Of a DNA stretch of 64,000 nt, positions 35,801 through 49,897 are shown one piece after another (the first letter of the stretch is position 1; each line of letters starts with the position of its first letter). This stretch comes from Macquaria australasica (taxonomy: Eukaryota > Chordata > Actinopteri > Centrarchiformes > Percichthyidae): positions 225,066 to 289,065 of the forward strand of contig SEMN01000615.1 of the NCBI GenBank assembly GCA_005408345.1, given 5' to 3'. The notes below the pieces were generated by a model that ran no database searches, was not told the origin of the DNA, and saw nothing but the letters and a program-made list of their open reading frames with translations. The position numbers and the translations under genes were made by a program.

Positions 35801-38800
35801 GTAAATTTGAAAATGTGTGTGGTCATATTTTTAGTGTCTGAATATGAGATCCTTTGTGAATATGTGACTGTTAAAGGGTTTTAAAGGTCGCACAACACAA
35901 GCAATTCTGACTCGGCGTGAGAAGTTATTTGAAATTGAAAATGGACCATAAAAGAAAGAAAATTGATGTTAAACTAAGAAAATTAGTTCAGGTTATCCTT
36001 TGCCTGTCTTAGACTAACCGGTTTCCATCTTAAAAAAAAAAAAAGTATTTGATCATTGAAAATGTGCTGGATATGTTTGTAAAAAGGTGGAGAACCTGTT
36101 TAAATAAATAAAAAATCCTGCTAAATCTGAAGAAGTGCAAAAGATGTCTGGAAAAGATTAGAAAATGTATTACTTTGGCGCCGTCTGGTGGTGTGTGAAG
36201 GCCACTACACTCCCACAGAAAAATAAATGTTCATCACACCAAAGACAAGCAGTGCTGACTGTTAGTTCTACTGTTAGCTGCTGTGTTGTGCTCATCTTGT
36301 CCTTATTTTTCAGGAGTACATCTACAATCAATGGCATAGCCTATGTGCCCTTCATGAATGTGGACCTGAGGGAGCGATTTGCCTTTCCTGTCCCTTTCTC
36401 GTGAGTTTGCTTTCTATCATTGTATTTCAGATTTTTAAGGTCAGCAGCACTGTGTCAAAGCTAATGTATGCCATTCCAGTTGGCACACAAGCCAGTTAAG
36501 TATCAGCTTTAAATTTAAATTTTGAATTTCACTGAGTCGTTTTTCCTCAACAATATGAGTATTTGCTGATAAAAACACACTGTAGATTTTAGATTAGTTT
36601 GGTGTGTTGGGCAAACAGAATGAGTGTGTAAGTAGATCTGAACGAATTAGGTAACACAGTTTTTAACTCTTTATTTTCTTTTTATTCTTCTCACCAGGGA
36701 CAAAACTGGGAAACTGGCCCTGTCACCCAAACAGAAAGCCATCTTCTCCCGCTGGGTCCGGCCAGATGAGATCTGCAATAACCCCACCATGATCATGTCT
36801 GTGTCCAGCTTCAGCATCAAACAGGTCAGATAAGCAGCTGGACTGTATGTTGTGCACTAACAGATTTTCAGCCTTCTTTAATTGTAGTGCAAGTCTGTGC
36901 CAGTCTTGCAAGTCTTGTAAACTGTTCATATTTGAATTTTAAATGGAAAATATTGTTCTGTTGCTCTGTACCTGTGTATTTTTTTATATTTGATGTTTAT
37001 GATTTATAATATTGGCACATTGCTTCATATTCTCTTTACCAGAGTGCATAGCTGTATTGTATGTTTCTGTCCTGTCAGTTCTGTATTTACTGCATGTATG
37101 AACTTGTTTAGAGGGCACAGCATGATCACAGATAAGGATCTTCATGGTAAACGTGTTAAAATAACCTTTGGCAGGGATACAGAGTAAAAACATTCAGCAC
37201 TCAAAATTCAAACACAGTTACATATGTTTAACTGTCAAACTTGTTTAGTGTGGTTTTTATGTAAATGTATGCATTGATATGTAGTCACACAGCATGATGT
37301 CTTCATACAACAGCAGCTTTGTTACTGGTATACACACAGTAAAAAGTTCATTAACGTGATCTTCCCTCCTTTTGTCCAGACGGTGGTGTCTGACTGTTCG
37401 TTTGTGGCGTCGCTAGCCATCAGTGCAGCCTATGAGAGGCGCTACAACAAGAAACTCATCACCAGGTACTGTGTGTAGCCTCTGTGTGACTGGTATTGGT
37501 TGAAGGCAGATACATGAACATATAGTACATATACACATATATACTGTAAGTGCCAATATTTTGTTCTGTTGTTCAGTATCTTTGAATTCGACCTATTTCA
37601 GACCAAAAAAATTAAATATTCTGTTTTTAATGTTCCATATATTGTTGGAAACAATATATTGTAGTCTAGGGCTGCAGCTAACGGTTATTTTCAAACTTTG
37701 ATTAATCTGCCGATTATTTTCACGATCAATCGTTTAATCTATACAATGTCAAAAAAATGTGATAAATGCTTATCACAGTTTCCCAGAGCCCAAAGTGACG
37801 TCTTCAAATTGCTTCTGTTGTCCGACAAACAGTCCAAAACCCAAAGACTCTTCATTTACTGTCATAAAGGACAAAGAAAAGCAGCAAATCCTCACATTTA
37901 AAAAGCTGGAAGCAGAAAACATTTGACATTTACTTGGCAACTAATTTTCTTTCGATTGACTAATTAATTAAAGTCAAGAGATGAAATGAAAAATGCTTTT
38001 AGATCACATCCCCGGTCATATTGTGCACCTCTTTCATAATAAATGCCGAAAGAAAATCAATTTCTTTGTATTCTTATATCAAAATCCAATCATGTTTTCT
38101 TCCTGTAGTGTGCTTATGTGAGCTTGAACCAACCAATATCAACTTATAATATCTACCCATCAATCAATCTTCACCTTTTAGCTGCGCAGAACTAAGATTC
38201 ATTAGTCAGTTAGCTAGCTAGCAGCATGGTAGGTTTTCAACGTTACGTCCCTCCTGCCTGTCCTGTTTCACTTCTCTGTCACGATACGGAAGCTAGATAC
38301 TCTCGAAGGGCCTCGAACTTTAATCGACCAATCGTTGCAGCTCTATGGTTGCTAAATATTGTCATAAACACACGGCATTTACATCATCATGAAACAGAAG
38401 TCCATATAAATCAGTGTTAATATTGGCATGAGTTCAGATCATGTAGACAGCCAGAGTGGAACTGATCAATTATACAGTACATTTACAAAAAACCCTGCAT
38501 CATATCTATTATATTTTTGACACTGAGTGCTGTATATTACACATTCAATAAAAGGACAGTATGGTCCACCAATGTCATCAAAGTCACACTCCACATCTAC
38601 TGCATTAGCTTCTAACCTTTTAAATAAAGGCAAACATGGGCTTAGCAAATGCATATTAAAATTAAAAGGTGAGATAAGACTCAACCTTGAGACTTTAAGT
38701 GTGTGTGTGTGTGTGTTACAGCGTCATCTACCCTCAGAACAGACGAGGGGAACCAGAGTATAACCCCTGTGGGAAGTACATGGTCAAGCTTCACATCAAC

Positions 38801-41800
38801 GGAGTTCCCAGGAAGGTAAGAGACAAATCACCACAGCCTGTTCATCTGGAGAAATAAAACCCTTACAGGGGCAGTACAAGACGCATAACACACAGCAGAC
38901 TTTAGCAGGTTATAATGAAACATGGAGAAGATGAATCCAACAGTGGGAATGGGCTTAATTAATTGTCTGTTCTTATTTAGCTTAATTCAAAATACACGTT
39001 TTGTTTTTTTTAGTTTTTTTTAGTTTTCACTGATTAAATGTATCTGGAATTTTAAGGAAATGGCAGGTTTGAAACGGACTGTATACGTATATAGATGGAC
39101 AACAAAGTGAAGCCAAAACATCTGGATCGCCCCCTGGTGGCTGGCTGCAGTATAGGTCATAAGGCCCACCTCCTCCATGTTAATGGATGTGACGTGGGCT
39201 AAACTGAAAAATCAAAGTACACGTCAAATACATTTCTGTCATTTTAGGTAGTTCTTATCACGCTGATGTTTTTTCAAGTGTTCGTTCGCTGAAATGTTTG
39301 TCCTGGTAGTCTCTAAAAGTGTAATGGAAAAAACATTCCATATATGCACACATTCATATTCACACATACTGTATTCACAGACACTCAGCATATAGACACA
39401 GTCGCTGTTAAGTTAAAGTCATGATCTTGTAACCTCAAACTCATTTGTGCAACCTGCCTCTGTCCCCGCTGCAGGTGATCATAGACGACTACCTGCCGGT
39501 GGATCATAACGGAGAGCTGCTGTGCTCTTACTCCAGCAACAGGAACGAGCTCTGGGTCTCTCTGATAGAGAAGGCCTACATGAAGGTGATGGGAGGCTAC
39601 GATTTCCCAGGCTCCAACTCGGTGAGTGAAGGTGGAGAAACCAGGAGACGAAACTATTTTTAAACTAGTTAGTCCAACACTAACGAAAACTCAGTGTGAT
39701 TTAGATGCTTTGAAGTTTATAGTAGTATTGTTATTCAAAGAGGTGTTTATGTAGCCCTTCATGTTTTAGAGAGGCTTGGCAAGTCTGGGAGTTTGTAATT
39801 AAACACATCTGATCCCATCCAGGTTTTGAAGGACTTGGAAATAATTGCACAAAATCTGCAAAGAAGTTTTCTAAAATATTGGCAGCCATTTTTCCCATTC
39901 GCTCTCAGCAGACATCATACTGAATACAAACCAAAGTCTGCTGTTTGTCAAGAAATTAGGTTGTAAAAAAAAAAAAGTCAAAATTTTTTATATGCTGTTG
40001 TGTGTTACAGAACATCGATCTGCACGCACTCACTGGCTGGATCCCCGAACGCATCGCTATGCACTCAGACAATCAGTCATTCAGCAAGGACGACACTTTC
40101 CGCATGCTCTTCCAGAGGTGAGCGACGCACAAACATACACAAAAAAAGTTCTTTCCTAGTTTAAAGAAACTCTTCGTCTTCTTTTGTGTTTCCTCACTCT
40201 CTCTGACTGTCTTTTTGTGTCTCCGCCTCTGTCTGTTGCCAGGTTTCACAGGGGTGACGTCCTCATCACCTCGGCAACTGGGGTGATGACAGAGGAAGAA
40301 GGGGAGAGATGGGGTTTAGTGCCAACACACGCCTACGCTGTTCTTGATATCAGGGATTACAAGGTTAGCTTAATTAAAGTAGCATTAGCATGTCATCATA
40401 AGCACTTATATTTGTCATCAGAGGGGATACGGAAAACACAAGCTTAGTGGTACATCTGATGCACACTGATCCTTGGACGAAGCTAAAGTCCTGATGGGTG
40501 TTAGTGGTGAACTTGGCCTAGCTGGCTTTATGTGCAGTTTGAATTGAAATGGAAAAGTATGAATTCAACACTACTCACTAGTATTAGAAGTATCAATGAA
40601 GCTATTGTAAAGAAAGTAAGCGTTGTGTTAGCCTAGCCTCATATGTACATTGTAAGCATTTTTCCCCATGATGCACTGCAAGAAATGCAATTACTGCGTT
40701 ACCAGCAGTGGATACATTTCCTGTCCTTCCGTCTACTGCGTCTGCTGTAACTGACATCATGACTGTGGGTGTGTTGTGTTCGTAGGGAATGCGTTTCCTG
40801 CAGCTGAAGAATCCGTGGAGTCATCTGCGGTGGAAGGGGCGTTACAGCGAGCGCGACGAGAAGAACTGGACACCCGAACTCCTCAAATACCTCAACTTTG
40901 ACCCCAAGACAGCGCAGAAGTTTGATAATGGTATTGCCTTTCTTTTCCTAAAGACAATACCTACAACATGGACAGGCAGTGACAACTAAATCATTTCTTT
41001 AGCTCCTACCCTGAAATGTTCCATTTTGTATTGTAATTTGGTGCTGTTGCTCATTGAGGCAAATTGACTGTCACCTGCAATGGTGGAGAATCAATCAAAT
41101 CATGTCAAATCACAAAGAAGATTACAAACTCAAGGGAATCTGCCTCATTTTTATCCTGGGCCAGTGCTTACTGTTGTATAGCATTAATAATAATAATCAT
41201 AATCTTTATTTATAGAGCACTTTACAAAGTGCATCACAAAGGCAGCAAAATGAAACCGAGAAGTCATAAAATCATCAGATTTTAAAAGAAAACGGATACC
41301 AGTACAGTGAATACAGGAAAAGGCAAGAATAGAAAAAGAAATACATTTTTAAAGGAAATAAAAGACAGTTCCAGAAAAAAAAAAAGAAAACTCAAGTAAA
41401 ATCAGGAAAAGCTCTCCGATAAAAGTATGTTTTAAGAAGGACTTGAAGGAGATCACTGACTCAGCCGACCTGATTTCCTCAGGCAGATCTTTCCAGAGCC
41501 TCTGAGCCCTGACTGCAAATGCTCTGTCCCCTTTGGTTTTCAGCCGGGCCTCTTGTTGAAATGTGAGGGATGGGGCATCAGAGTGGCACTGGGAAAAGCA
41601 ATCGCCCGCCACCACATAGTCGAGGTACACTCCCCAGCAGCAGTGCCTCCATGTGGCAGGGCGCTCCATCAAATACAAATGATGCATATAATTTTCCCCC
41701 ATGTTGCTCTCCAGGTGTTTTCTGGATTGCATGGGAGGACCTTTGTCAGTACTATGATGTCATCTACCTGAGCTGGAACCCGGCCCTGTTCAAAGACTCC

Positions 41801-44570
41801 TCCTGTATTCACAGGTGTGTGTTTGTGTGTGTGTGTTTATTCGTCACATTTTGTTAACATCGAGATGGAAATGTGTGTTGAATGTAAATTCTACTATTTT
41901 GTATATAGTATATAGACTCAGTCTGAAGTGTGTGTGCTCTGGTTTGTGTGCTGTCTGCAGTAGCTGGGATGGGAAGCAGGGCCCAGTGAAGGACGTCTAC
42001 AGTCTGGCCAACAATCCCCAGTACAAGCTGGAGGTCCAGTGTCCAACAGGGGGAGCTGCTGTGTGGGTGCTGCTCACCAGACACATCACCGACAAGGTAC
42101 CGAGACAAAGCTGGAAGATGTTGACAGAGTCGTGTGATGATATATTTGATACTGTAATGTTATGATGTGTTATTGTAAGGCTTCACTGTTGTCTAATGAC
42201 CGTTATGTTTGTTTGTCCAGGATGATTTTGCACAAAACAGAGAGTTTATCACGCTTGTTGTTTACAAGACAGATGGGAAGAAGGTTTACTACCCAGGTAA
42301 GGTTTGATGGATGCCTTTAGATGTTTTCTCTCTGTGGCACTGAGCTGTGAGATTTATACTGTAGATGAGGAGTTTGAAGGCAGCACTCTGTCACGTCTTT
42401 ATTTCTGCCCCACAGTCACACAACAAGGTCAGATGCCTGAAAGAAAGCTCAGTCCATCACAAACCTCCAACCTCTCTGATACATAACTCTATTCACAAAG
42501 ACAGCAGCAGAGTTTAGAAGAAATGGTTCACCCTAAAATAAAACACCACCAAACAAACCTTTGACCATAAAAAACAGTCACCCAAATTTAAGAAACTGAA
42601 ACTATGCAATGTGAACATACACAAAGCAAAACCTTCCGCCTCTCTCTCTGCTGCCTTAAGCCCTCCACCAAATGACGCAGCAAACGCACATTTTGCTGGG
42701 TTTGAAGCTGAACATCAAGGTTGTCAACTGTTGTAACTAACTAGCAAACTAATGTCTGTTCTACTCTGCTAATTCTGTCTGGCTCAGAGGTGAGAAGCTG
42801 ATCCTGTGTGAGGGAAGAAGCTCCACTTTGTAACACCACCGTACAACCGTGTTTCTGTAGTTCCAACAACTCCAAAAGAGTAATACGTCTTCTCTTTAGC
42901 TGATCGCCTCACGTCAATTTCACCAACAGTTTATACAGAGTTGCTGTGATTGGCTAGTTACATGCTAGCTAATCCTGATTGGTTGTTAGATTCAGACCGG
43001 GTCCAGTTTTTGAAAAGAATAAATACAAAGGGACAGGTGCTCACACACACATTTTTTTTAAAGGAACCTTTCAATTAAATATTGTTAACGATATGCAGTG
43101 GTCAAAATGAGTTATTTCAACCCAAATTATAATGAAATAATATCGCCTACTGTAGCTGTTCACTATAAATAAACTCTCCTGGCTCCTCCACAGCGGACCC
43201 CCCTCCTTACATCGACGGCATCCGTATCAACAGCCCACACTACCTGACCAAGATGAGGCTGACCAGCGCAGGGACACACACCTTCACACTGGTGGTTTCC
43301 CAGTATGAGAAACAGAACACCATCAACTACACACTGCGGGTGAGAAAGACTTTTGTATGAACTTTTTTTAGAGATCAGCCACAGAAAGCTTTCTGTTAGA
43401 TGAGGTTCATGTATGTGTGTGTGTCAGTATTAGGACAGTGATATGTTTTTTACAAATAACATCACTTTTTTGGTTTTGAAAAGTCTTAAAGCGTCGAAAA
43501 AGTCTGAAATTGAATTTACAAAAGTCTGTAGGAAGTTATGTTAGTTTTACCCGATTGCGGGCTGTCATGAGATGTTATATCTCTATAATCCCTATAAACT
43601 GGGATTGTTGTGACAGTGGGTTGTGCTGCTTAATCCTTTTTGTGGAGTTTCAGTCAGCACCATCAGACCTGCAGCAAACACTGTCACTACTGCTAGCTAC
43701 AGTAGCTAAGAAGCTAATCGTCTCTTAATGGGCAAGTGTCGATTTTAGCAAGAACTCTGCTGCTTATCCAGGTTGAATTAATTTGATTGAATTATTGTTA
43801 TATGCTGCTTGAAACTATTGAAAAAAAATTGGTATAATAATTACAATTTCCACATAGTACTGTATCGTACTGGTTTTCCATCATACTTTCATACTTTGGC
43901 CGGTATGACCATGAAACAGGTATTAAATTGCATTCTATATGGTATTAATAGTCTTAGATTTAACTTGGTGAACCCTGCAGTAACCCTGCCATTCAGTTTT
44001 ATAGTGTTTTAAAAGTGGCAAAATGTTTTGAAACTCTCCTTTTAATAAATATCATCCTGTAATCCGTTCTCGTTGTTTGTGGGTCCTTTGAGTAAAGACA
44101 CAAGCAGATTTACTAATTGTAGAATTGTAGTGAGAAGGATGAACCAATGGCAACTGTTTCACGAAGTAGATCATAGGTTTTTAGACGTGTATATTTGACG
44201 TGTCTTCCAAGCAGCCATTTGTTTTTGTGTGTTAGGACAGTTCAATAAAATAGCACAGTAAAAAAATTTTCTTCTCCTGTCCTCTCGGGTCGTCAGCTGA
44301 TCTCGTTCACCTGGTCCCTCCGGGCTATAAAATCTGGCCCATGTGCTCGCCCTGTCTTTCTCTTACCTCACATCCTCTTCTTTCGGTTTACACCTTCAAC
44401 ACCTCCACAGCACAAACATCCATGCTTGCATTGCTGATTTACACACCCCGTTGTTCATTTGTGTAAACTTTAGCTTTAATAGATTCTTCTTGTTTTGCTC
44501 TTACACAAACTCCCTCCTTGTTGCATTCCCTGAGCCAGTTTGTGATCTCGTCTCTCCTCTTCCCTTCTTC

Positions 44571-44619
<49 letters not shown>

Positions 44620-47600
44620 AAATATATTTTTTAGTCATTTATAATTTATGGGCTCCTCTTGCTAACTGCAGTGAGGACTGTGGAGAACTGTTTACACTGA
44701 AACCTCTCCAGCATGCACCCTGTGCTCGTGTCTGCTGTATGTTTATATGTGTGGTGGTGTAGTATGTGTGTATCAGCATCAGAACTGCTGTAACCCCTGC
44801 AAGCTTTCTCTTTCTCTCTTTCTCTCTCTCCACCCACCCAACCATGAAAACGCTCTCCCCTCAGCCCTGATCAGCGTTTCTCTTTGAGAATCGTCTTGAC
44901 AATAACTGATTCATCTCTCTTGTTCACTGAGTTTTCACCAGAGATCAAAGCGGGAAGCAGGAAACGTGATTTCTTTTCTGATGTTTCTTTCACCAGAGCG
45001 CCGCTGATATGAAAGCACTATTTTGTGTGCAGATCAGTCATGAATAAATTAACGGCGTTGTTTGAGACATTCACCATTTGGAAGCATGTTACACTTTGTC
45101 TTACAAAATTGCTGATAATGAAAAAGCAGTATTAGGCAGTATTTTAGTTCTTTGCTTCTTTTTTGTTCTTTAATTTTGCCCCAGAACATTGCCTGTTCAT
45201 ATTTATATTTCTCTATGCTTCTTGTTGGCTTTTTGGTTTATACAACTCCCTCTCTGACCCACTGGAATTATACCCAACTTCTTCTGTGTATTTTTTATAA
45301 ACCCAATCTGCAACCACATTTCTTTTGTTAGATCATCTCATATTCAGTGTAAAATAACAGGTTTTGTTTTTTTCCACAGGTATACTCTGGATGCAAGTTC
45401 TCCTTCTCCAAGATCCCAAATCCCTTCACTCAAACCAAAAGGGTATGTTACTCACACACCTACGTAGTAGTAAATAGACACACATCATGTGTTTTATAGT
45501 GCACTTTAATCTTTAGTCATTGTGTTTGTGTCTCTGCTTCTGTCTTCAGATCAACGGCCAGTGGAAGGGGCTCAGCGCTGGAGGTTGTGGGAACTATAAG
45601 GACTCATACAAACACAACCCGATCTATCAGATTAACCTGGAGCGTTCAGGGCCACTGCTCGTTGAGCTCCGAGGATCCAGGTCAGGCTAAAACCAGGAAC
45701 AGATTAACTGATATATTAGGCCGTCATCGGGACCTTAATATCTGACAGTGACCAGTCAATTTGCCTTCAAATCATGTGCTTTTTGCTCAATCAGATTCAA
45801 AGGTGGAGGTGCATGTTTTCTTTTGATGACTCAGTGATTGCAGTGTGTTTGTAGTGTTTAATTCTCCCTCCACACTGGCCTGTGACATGACAAATATTCC
45901 GTTGCACATTACGTTTTACATTGCTTCCCATTATCTACGTAAAATATTTACATAACTCAAGTCATTAAGTGAAATTAATGAATTATGTGTATTTTCTGCA
46001 GTCTCTTACAAATGTGTGACTGTACCGTAAATTTAAGATTCTTACATCACCAGCTTGTACAGACAGTAAAGAGGTCAGGCATGTGTGAATGATTTTTATA
46101 ATGAACTTATTGTCCTAACACACCACAGCAACCCAAACACAGACAGGACACACAGACAGGACATACAAGGGTCAGACCAGTTTTCAGAATTGCCTCAAAC
46201 ATCATACCCTTGCCATTTCTGCACTTCTTGTTACTTATTGGCCTAAATATGAACCAATGCTGATGTATCTGTGTTAAACTAAAGCCATAAATCAACATTT
46301 ATCATTTGTTGGTTTCACTCCTGAATATAGCCCAGTCAAACTTTATGAGAAAGAAAGACTGTTTATGTGGATTAACCTCACGCTGAGGTTAAAGTTTGAG
46401 GTTAAATGCAGGACTAAATATATAATAAATATGAAAGTGAAAATATATAAATAAGAAATACAGAGATATCATTTTAAAAATAGAATAATATGATAAAAAT
46501 AAAATAATTAAAAATAAAACAATGAAAAACGACAAAACAAGAAATGACAACAGGCTACAAAGGCAAGTCACAAGTTTACGTTTAAAGATCAGCTACCTTT
46601 AGATTTTTGGGCAGTCTCCTTTAAAGACTTGGAGCATAAGAGCCAAAAGCTGCCTCACCGAAGTGTTTCCCCTCACACTGAAGGACAGCACAACTGTGTG
46701 ACCATAGCCTGACCATCATCAGTCTGTGTTGTTGTTGGTAGTTATTCCCTGTCTCTGGTTTTCTGTCTGTGTCTGCAGGCAGTACAGTGTTGGTTTTGAG
46801 ATGGTGATGGTGTCGACGGTGGGGGATCTGGGCCCGGCTGCCTTCCAGAAAAAGAGCAGTGGAGATTACAGGTACAGTGGGTTTAACAAAAACAGATATA
46901 GTGGAGCTGAGGAGGCGCTGACCACAGATCAGGCATCAGTAGTGAAAAGCAGCAGAAGGCACTTTTAATGTAGAATATACAACAGTCTTCTTCAGGCCAA
47001 CAGTGGGGTCTGCTGGACTCCATCCTGACTCACTCATTAGCACAGAAACTCTGCTTGAAGGCTGGAGACGTGGGACAAATTGAACTTCAGTCTGGTCATT
47101 TACCATCATTACAGAACAATAACGTGAAAGTGATTTCCACCTCACTGTATGGACACAGTCATGTTACAATAAATAAAGGAAATGATGGTTAATAATTTGA
47201 TTGGTAACAAGTTATAACAGTTTTGAACGCTTGTAGAGATAGCTGAACGAGGGCATTCATAATTTCAAATAACCAAGTCAATTAACATTGTAGTTTATTA
47301 TGAAACCCCACAGAGAAACAGACATTTAGTGTCATGCTGCCATAAAGTCATTTTCCAGATATTTACTGGTCAGTATTGTTCTACTGAAGCTGCTCATGAG
47401 GAAACTGTATTGGGATAAAGTGTATTTTTAAGAAATGATCAAATGTCTGTCCCTACATGTCAGTGATAACTTTAGGTTAAGACATTTCCGCATTGTATTT
47501 TAGAGTTGATTTTACCACCAACAAAAGTATTAGTATGACTGCTGGGCCTCATTGTCACAGGACTGTTTTCTTAAACCACCTCAGACTGTCTCAGACCTGT

Positions 47601-49897
47601 GTTTTCCACAGCTTAACGTGTTGCATGTTAAGGTACGTCACATTACGCTTCTGTCCTACGAATATTCGCTCTGTTTTCCATTCACTTCTGTTTAAGCTAG
47701 AACGGTGGACAAATTCAAGCGCGTGTTTCTTGTTTCAGTTCGATCTCTGGCAGATTTGCAAATTGTATCGTCGCTCTCATATTATTTTTCAGGTTCATGA
47801 CTGCTCTGATCAATATTTATTACCCGCATCAGAAACGTGACATCATGTCCTTTTTCGGAGCCGAGTGCGGATAACGTAATGAGACCATACCTTTAATGTG
47901 GCATTTATGTAATGTTGGTGAATGTTAAATTAAAGGTATCCTGTGTAATTTTCTTGTAAAGAAACACAGTAATGTTAACCTTCAGTGTTTCTCACTAAAA
48001 CACCTCGTGTGCATCTTTGAGGACTTGAATTAATTTCCTCTCTCATAAAACGTTGAGAGAGGCGAATATTTATTTATTTATATATTTTAATTTCATTCTG
48101 AAACCTGCATTGTTTACATCTTCATTTCCGTTGGCTGGAAGTCCTCTTCTTTCCTGCCTTTACAGGCACATCACCACATTTCTTGGCACATTACCGCCAC
48201 CAGCTGTTGATCCGTGCAGTAGCGTGAAACCATCAGCAAGACTCTACATCGAGTCACCTGTGTGCTCGTTTACATACATGTGTCCTTGTGCATGTGCAAC
48301 TAAAGCACAAAATAAAAAACAAAACTGAGGCCAATATCATTTTTTGAGATTTTAAAGAGCGGATAACGATATGTTGGCCGATAATTGTTCTTTTACATAA
48401 ATATAACATAAACATTTTTGATAGAGATCCCTTAAATTTTACATTATGACCATGTATGCACTGAGCAACTTGTCAGTTCTCTCTAATGGACAAACTGTGT
48501 AATGGAGAAAGTGTTCTACACTACCTCGAGTGTCTCAAGTGTCTTTATCATTTCTGTGCTGCAATTTCCTGTTAAATATTGGCTGTCAGATACAGGTATA
48601 TCTGCACTACACCAATATCGGCCATTATATCAGAGCAGCCAATCTATGTAAACATTTGAAGTCTCTTGGTTGGTAATTCCTGACCAGTGAACATCAATTT
48701 ATTTAGTTCAATGGTTCTTCCTGAGGTCATTATTTCCCATATTACTGTTTTTAACCCATATGTTTTTTAAGCACTAATAATAATAATATCAATAATAATA
48801 ATAATAATTAAAATAATAATTATTATATAACTAAGCATGTTTTAGGCAATATTTGAGTCACATGTTTATCCATAATGTGAGAGTTAGGGCACGACAGTAG
48901 CCTATATTAAATGGGGAATTCATTTGTTGAACAAAGAACTTCATCAACAAGTCAAGTACATTTGTGTGTTTATAATATCACATGCAGTGTGTCATTGGGC
49001 TTTACAGACAAATTAGCTACAGTTCCTGACGGAGTCAAGAAGACAAGAACTGTTGTTGTGACGATTTCCACAGGAATTTCAACACAAACCAGCGTGACGA
49101 AATTTTAGATTTAGTCAATGTAATTGGAGTTGGAAATGAGGGAGGTGTTCTGCAAATGAGTAATAATTTTTTATCTCCATTAAAACTGTGCTGCTGGGTT
49201 GTTACACAGAACCACCTGAGAAACCGTCCTTGGAAACTGTTTAGAAAAGGGCAGGCACTCTTAAAAAAGACTTGGCAAGTGATTGGATGTACCATCTGTC
49301 TATCACAGGCTAACTTCAACCAATCAGATCAATTAACCATATGACGTAGTAGGAGAGGCAGTCGGAAGAAGAGCAAAATCATCTTTTCCATTGAGAAAAG
49401 CCTTCAGTGCCGTTCTTTGCTCTTCTTTCAATGAAGAAATACTCTCCAGTTCTGATATAACTGATTCTATAGCAGCAGTTACGCTAACCTCTTTAGGAGC
49501 CGCCGTTGTTGTTTTCGAACGAACAGTTGCAGTCGTCGCACCTAAACCACGCCCATAGCTGCAAGTAGTTCTTCATAGGACGCTAATTGGTCCTAGTAAG
49601 CCTGACAAGATGGATTGTCACGTGATCTCGGAGGATCTCTTGTGTGATCTCGCGAATCCAGCTGCCTCGCAAGGTAAGGGTTGTCTCCCCCTCTGAACTG
49701 ATGTGTGTTCTAACTTCTGTAGAGCCTGAAAGTCTCTCTCTCTTTTTTCCAGATGTGGCTTCTCCTACATGGAGGTGGACCACGTCCCAGCAGGCATCTA
49801 CAACGTTATCCCCACCACCTTCTTGCCCAAACAGGAAGGACCCTTCTTCTTGGACTTTGCCAGCACCTCACCCCTCAAGGTCTCCCAGCTTCAATGA
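31804..49897 (+). CDS. capn7: Calpain-7 (PalB-type cysteine protease), 21 exons
   Basis: Exons: 31804-31905, 32195-32303, 33944-34101, 34223-34290, 35318-35557, 36314-36400, 36698-36824, 37380-37465, 38722-38815, 39475-39621, 40011-40117, 40243-40363, 40786-40930, 41715-41814, 41961-42096, 42221-42296, 43194-43339, 45380-45442, 45550-45680, 46779-46871 and 49753-49897. All are GT-AG and in phase, giving 826 residues (human 813). Two N-terminal MIT repeats (about 1-75 and 80-160; the second has LERAHFLVTQAFEEDEKGN) are followed by a linker and the calpain protease core. The catalytic triad is Cys303 (VVSDCSFVASLA), His471 (PTHAYAVLDI) and Asn491 (LKNPWSHLRWKG). Two C2-like beta-sandwich domains follow, ending FLPKQEGPFFLDF...QLQ. 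There is no EF-hand domain, as expected for this member. MIT domains of calpain-7 bind ESCRT-III proteins, including IST1 (family knowledge). The ATG has purine at -3 and G at +4. Confidence 0.97.
32814..32870. repeat. (GT)n microsatellite in capn7 intron 2
   Basis: About 28 GT dinucleotides are read directly. Confidence 0.97.
33031..33134. mobile_element. Small palindromic MITE (mariner-like ends)
   Basis: 35-base terminal inverted repeats, starting ATATTCACCGATCAGCCATA and mirrored at 33100-33134, enclose only about 34 bases. Arms differ at few positions. The ends resemble those of Tc1/mariner-type elements in fish, and the flanks are TA-rich. It is in capn7 intron 2. Confidence 0.85.
33361..33585 (-). 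mobile_element. Inverted-repeat element (TTTATTAGGTACACC family), copy 1
   Basis: On the minus strand it starts CCAGTTTATTAGGTCCACC and ends near GGTGTTTTCTGATATTTTGT-CCACCCC. Both ends match the copy at 63113-63314. It is in capn7 intron 2. Confidence 0.6.
34570..34631 (+). mobile_element. L2-like LINE 3' tail fragment
   Basis: TTTATGATTTGGCACTCTAT followed by AAATAAAACTGAATTGAATTG is the typical end of an L2-group element with its short tandem tail, and resembles the tail at 26140-26173. No coding part is left. Confidence 0.65.
37668..38345 (+). mobile_element. AGGGCTGCAACTAA-family element, copy 2, with internal extra sequence
   Basis: It begins AGGGCTGCAGCTAACGGTTA, contains TCTATACAATGTC, AGAGCCCAAAG, GTCCGACAAACAGTCCAAAA and GCAAATCCTCACATTTAA, and reaches CGATTGACTAATTAATTA at 37970. 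The inverted end CGACCAATCGTTGCAGCTCT appears only at 38324-38343, so about 350 bases lie between body and right end. Confidence 0.7.
41171..41570 (-). mobile_element. LINE fragment, ORF2 C-terminus and 3' tail, antisense in capn7 intron 13
   Basis: The minus strand encodes RLKTKGDRAFAVRAQRLWKD then LPEEIRSAESVISFKSFLK, a signature of L2/CR1-group ORF2 C-termini. A 3' tail follows (GCACTTTGTAAAGTGCTCTA, then AAATAAAGATTATGATTATTATTATTA on the minus strand). Sequence between 41570 and exon 14 (41715) may be part of it, but is not recognised. Confidence 0.75.
44575..44616. repeat. (GT)n microsatellite in capn7 intron 17
   Basis: About 21 GT dinucleotides are read directly. Confidence 0.96.
48775..48809. 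repeat. (AAT)n microsatellite in capn7 intron 20
   Basis: An interrupted AAT run is read directly. Confidence 0.9.

Noticed and set aside
46380..46700. A-rich stretch with AGAGCCAAAAGCTGCCTCACC that looks like a LINE end
   Set aside because: It may be an old retroelement tail, but I could not tie it to another copy in this window or to coding sequence, so it was not annotated.
49340..49620. Intron 20 stretch that looks like a fish dispersed repeat (CACCTAAACCACGCCCATAG)
   Set aside because: The impression rests on memory of similar fish sequence; no second copy or terminal structure is visible here.
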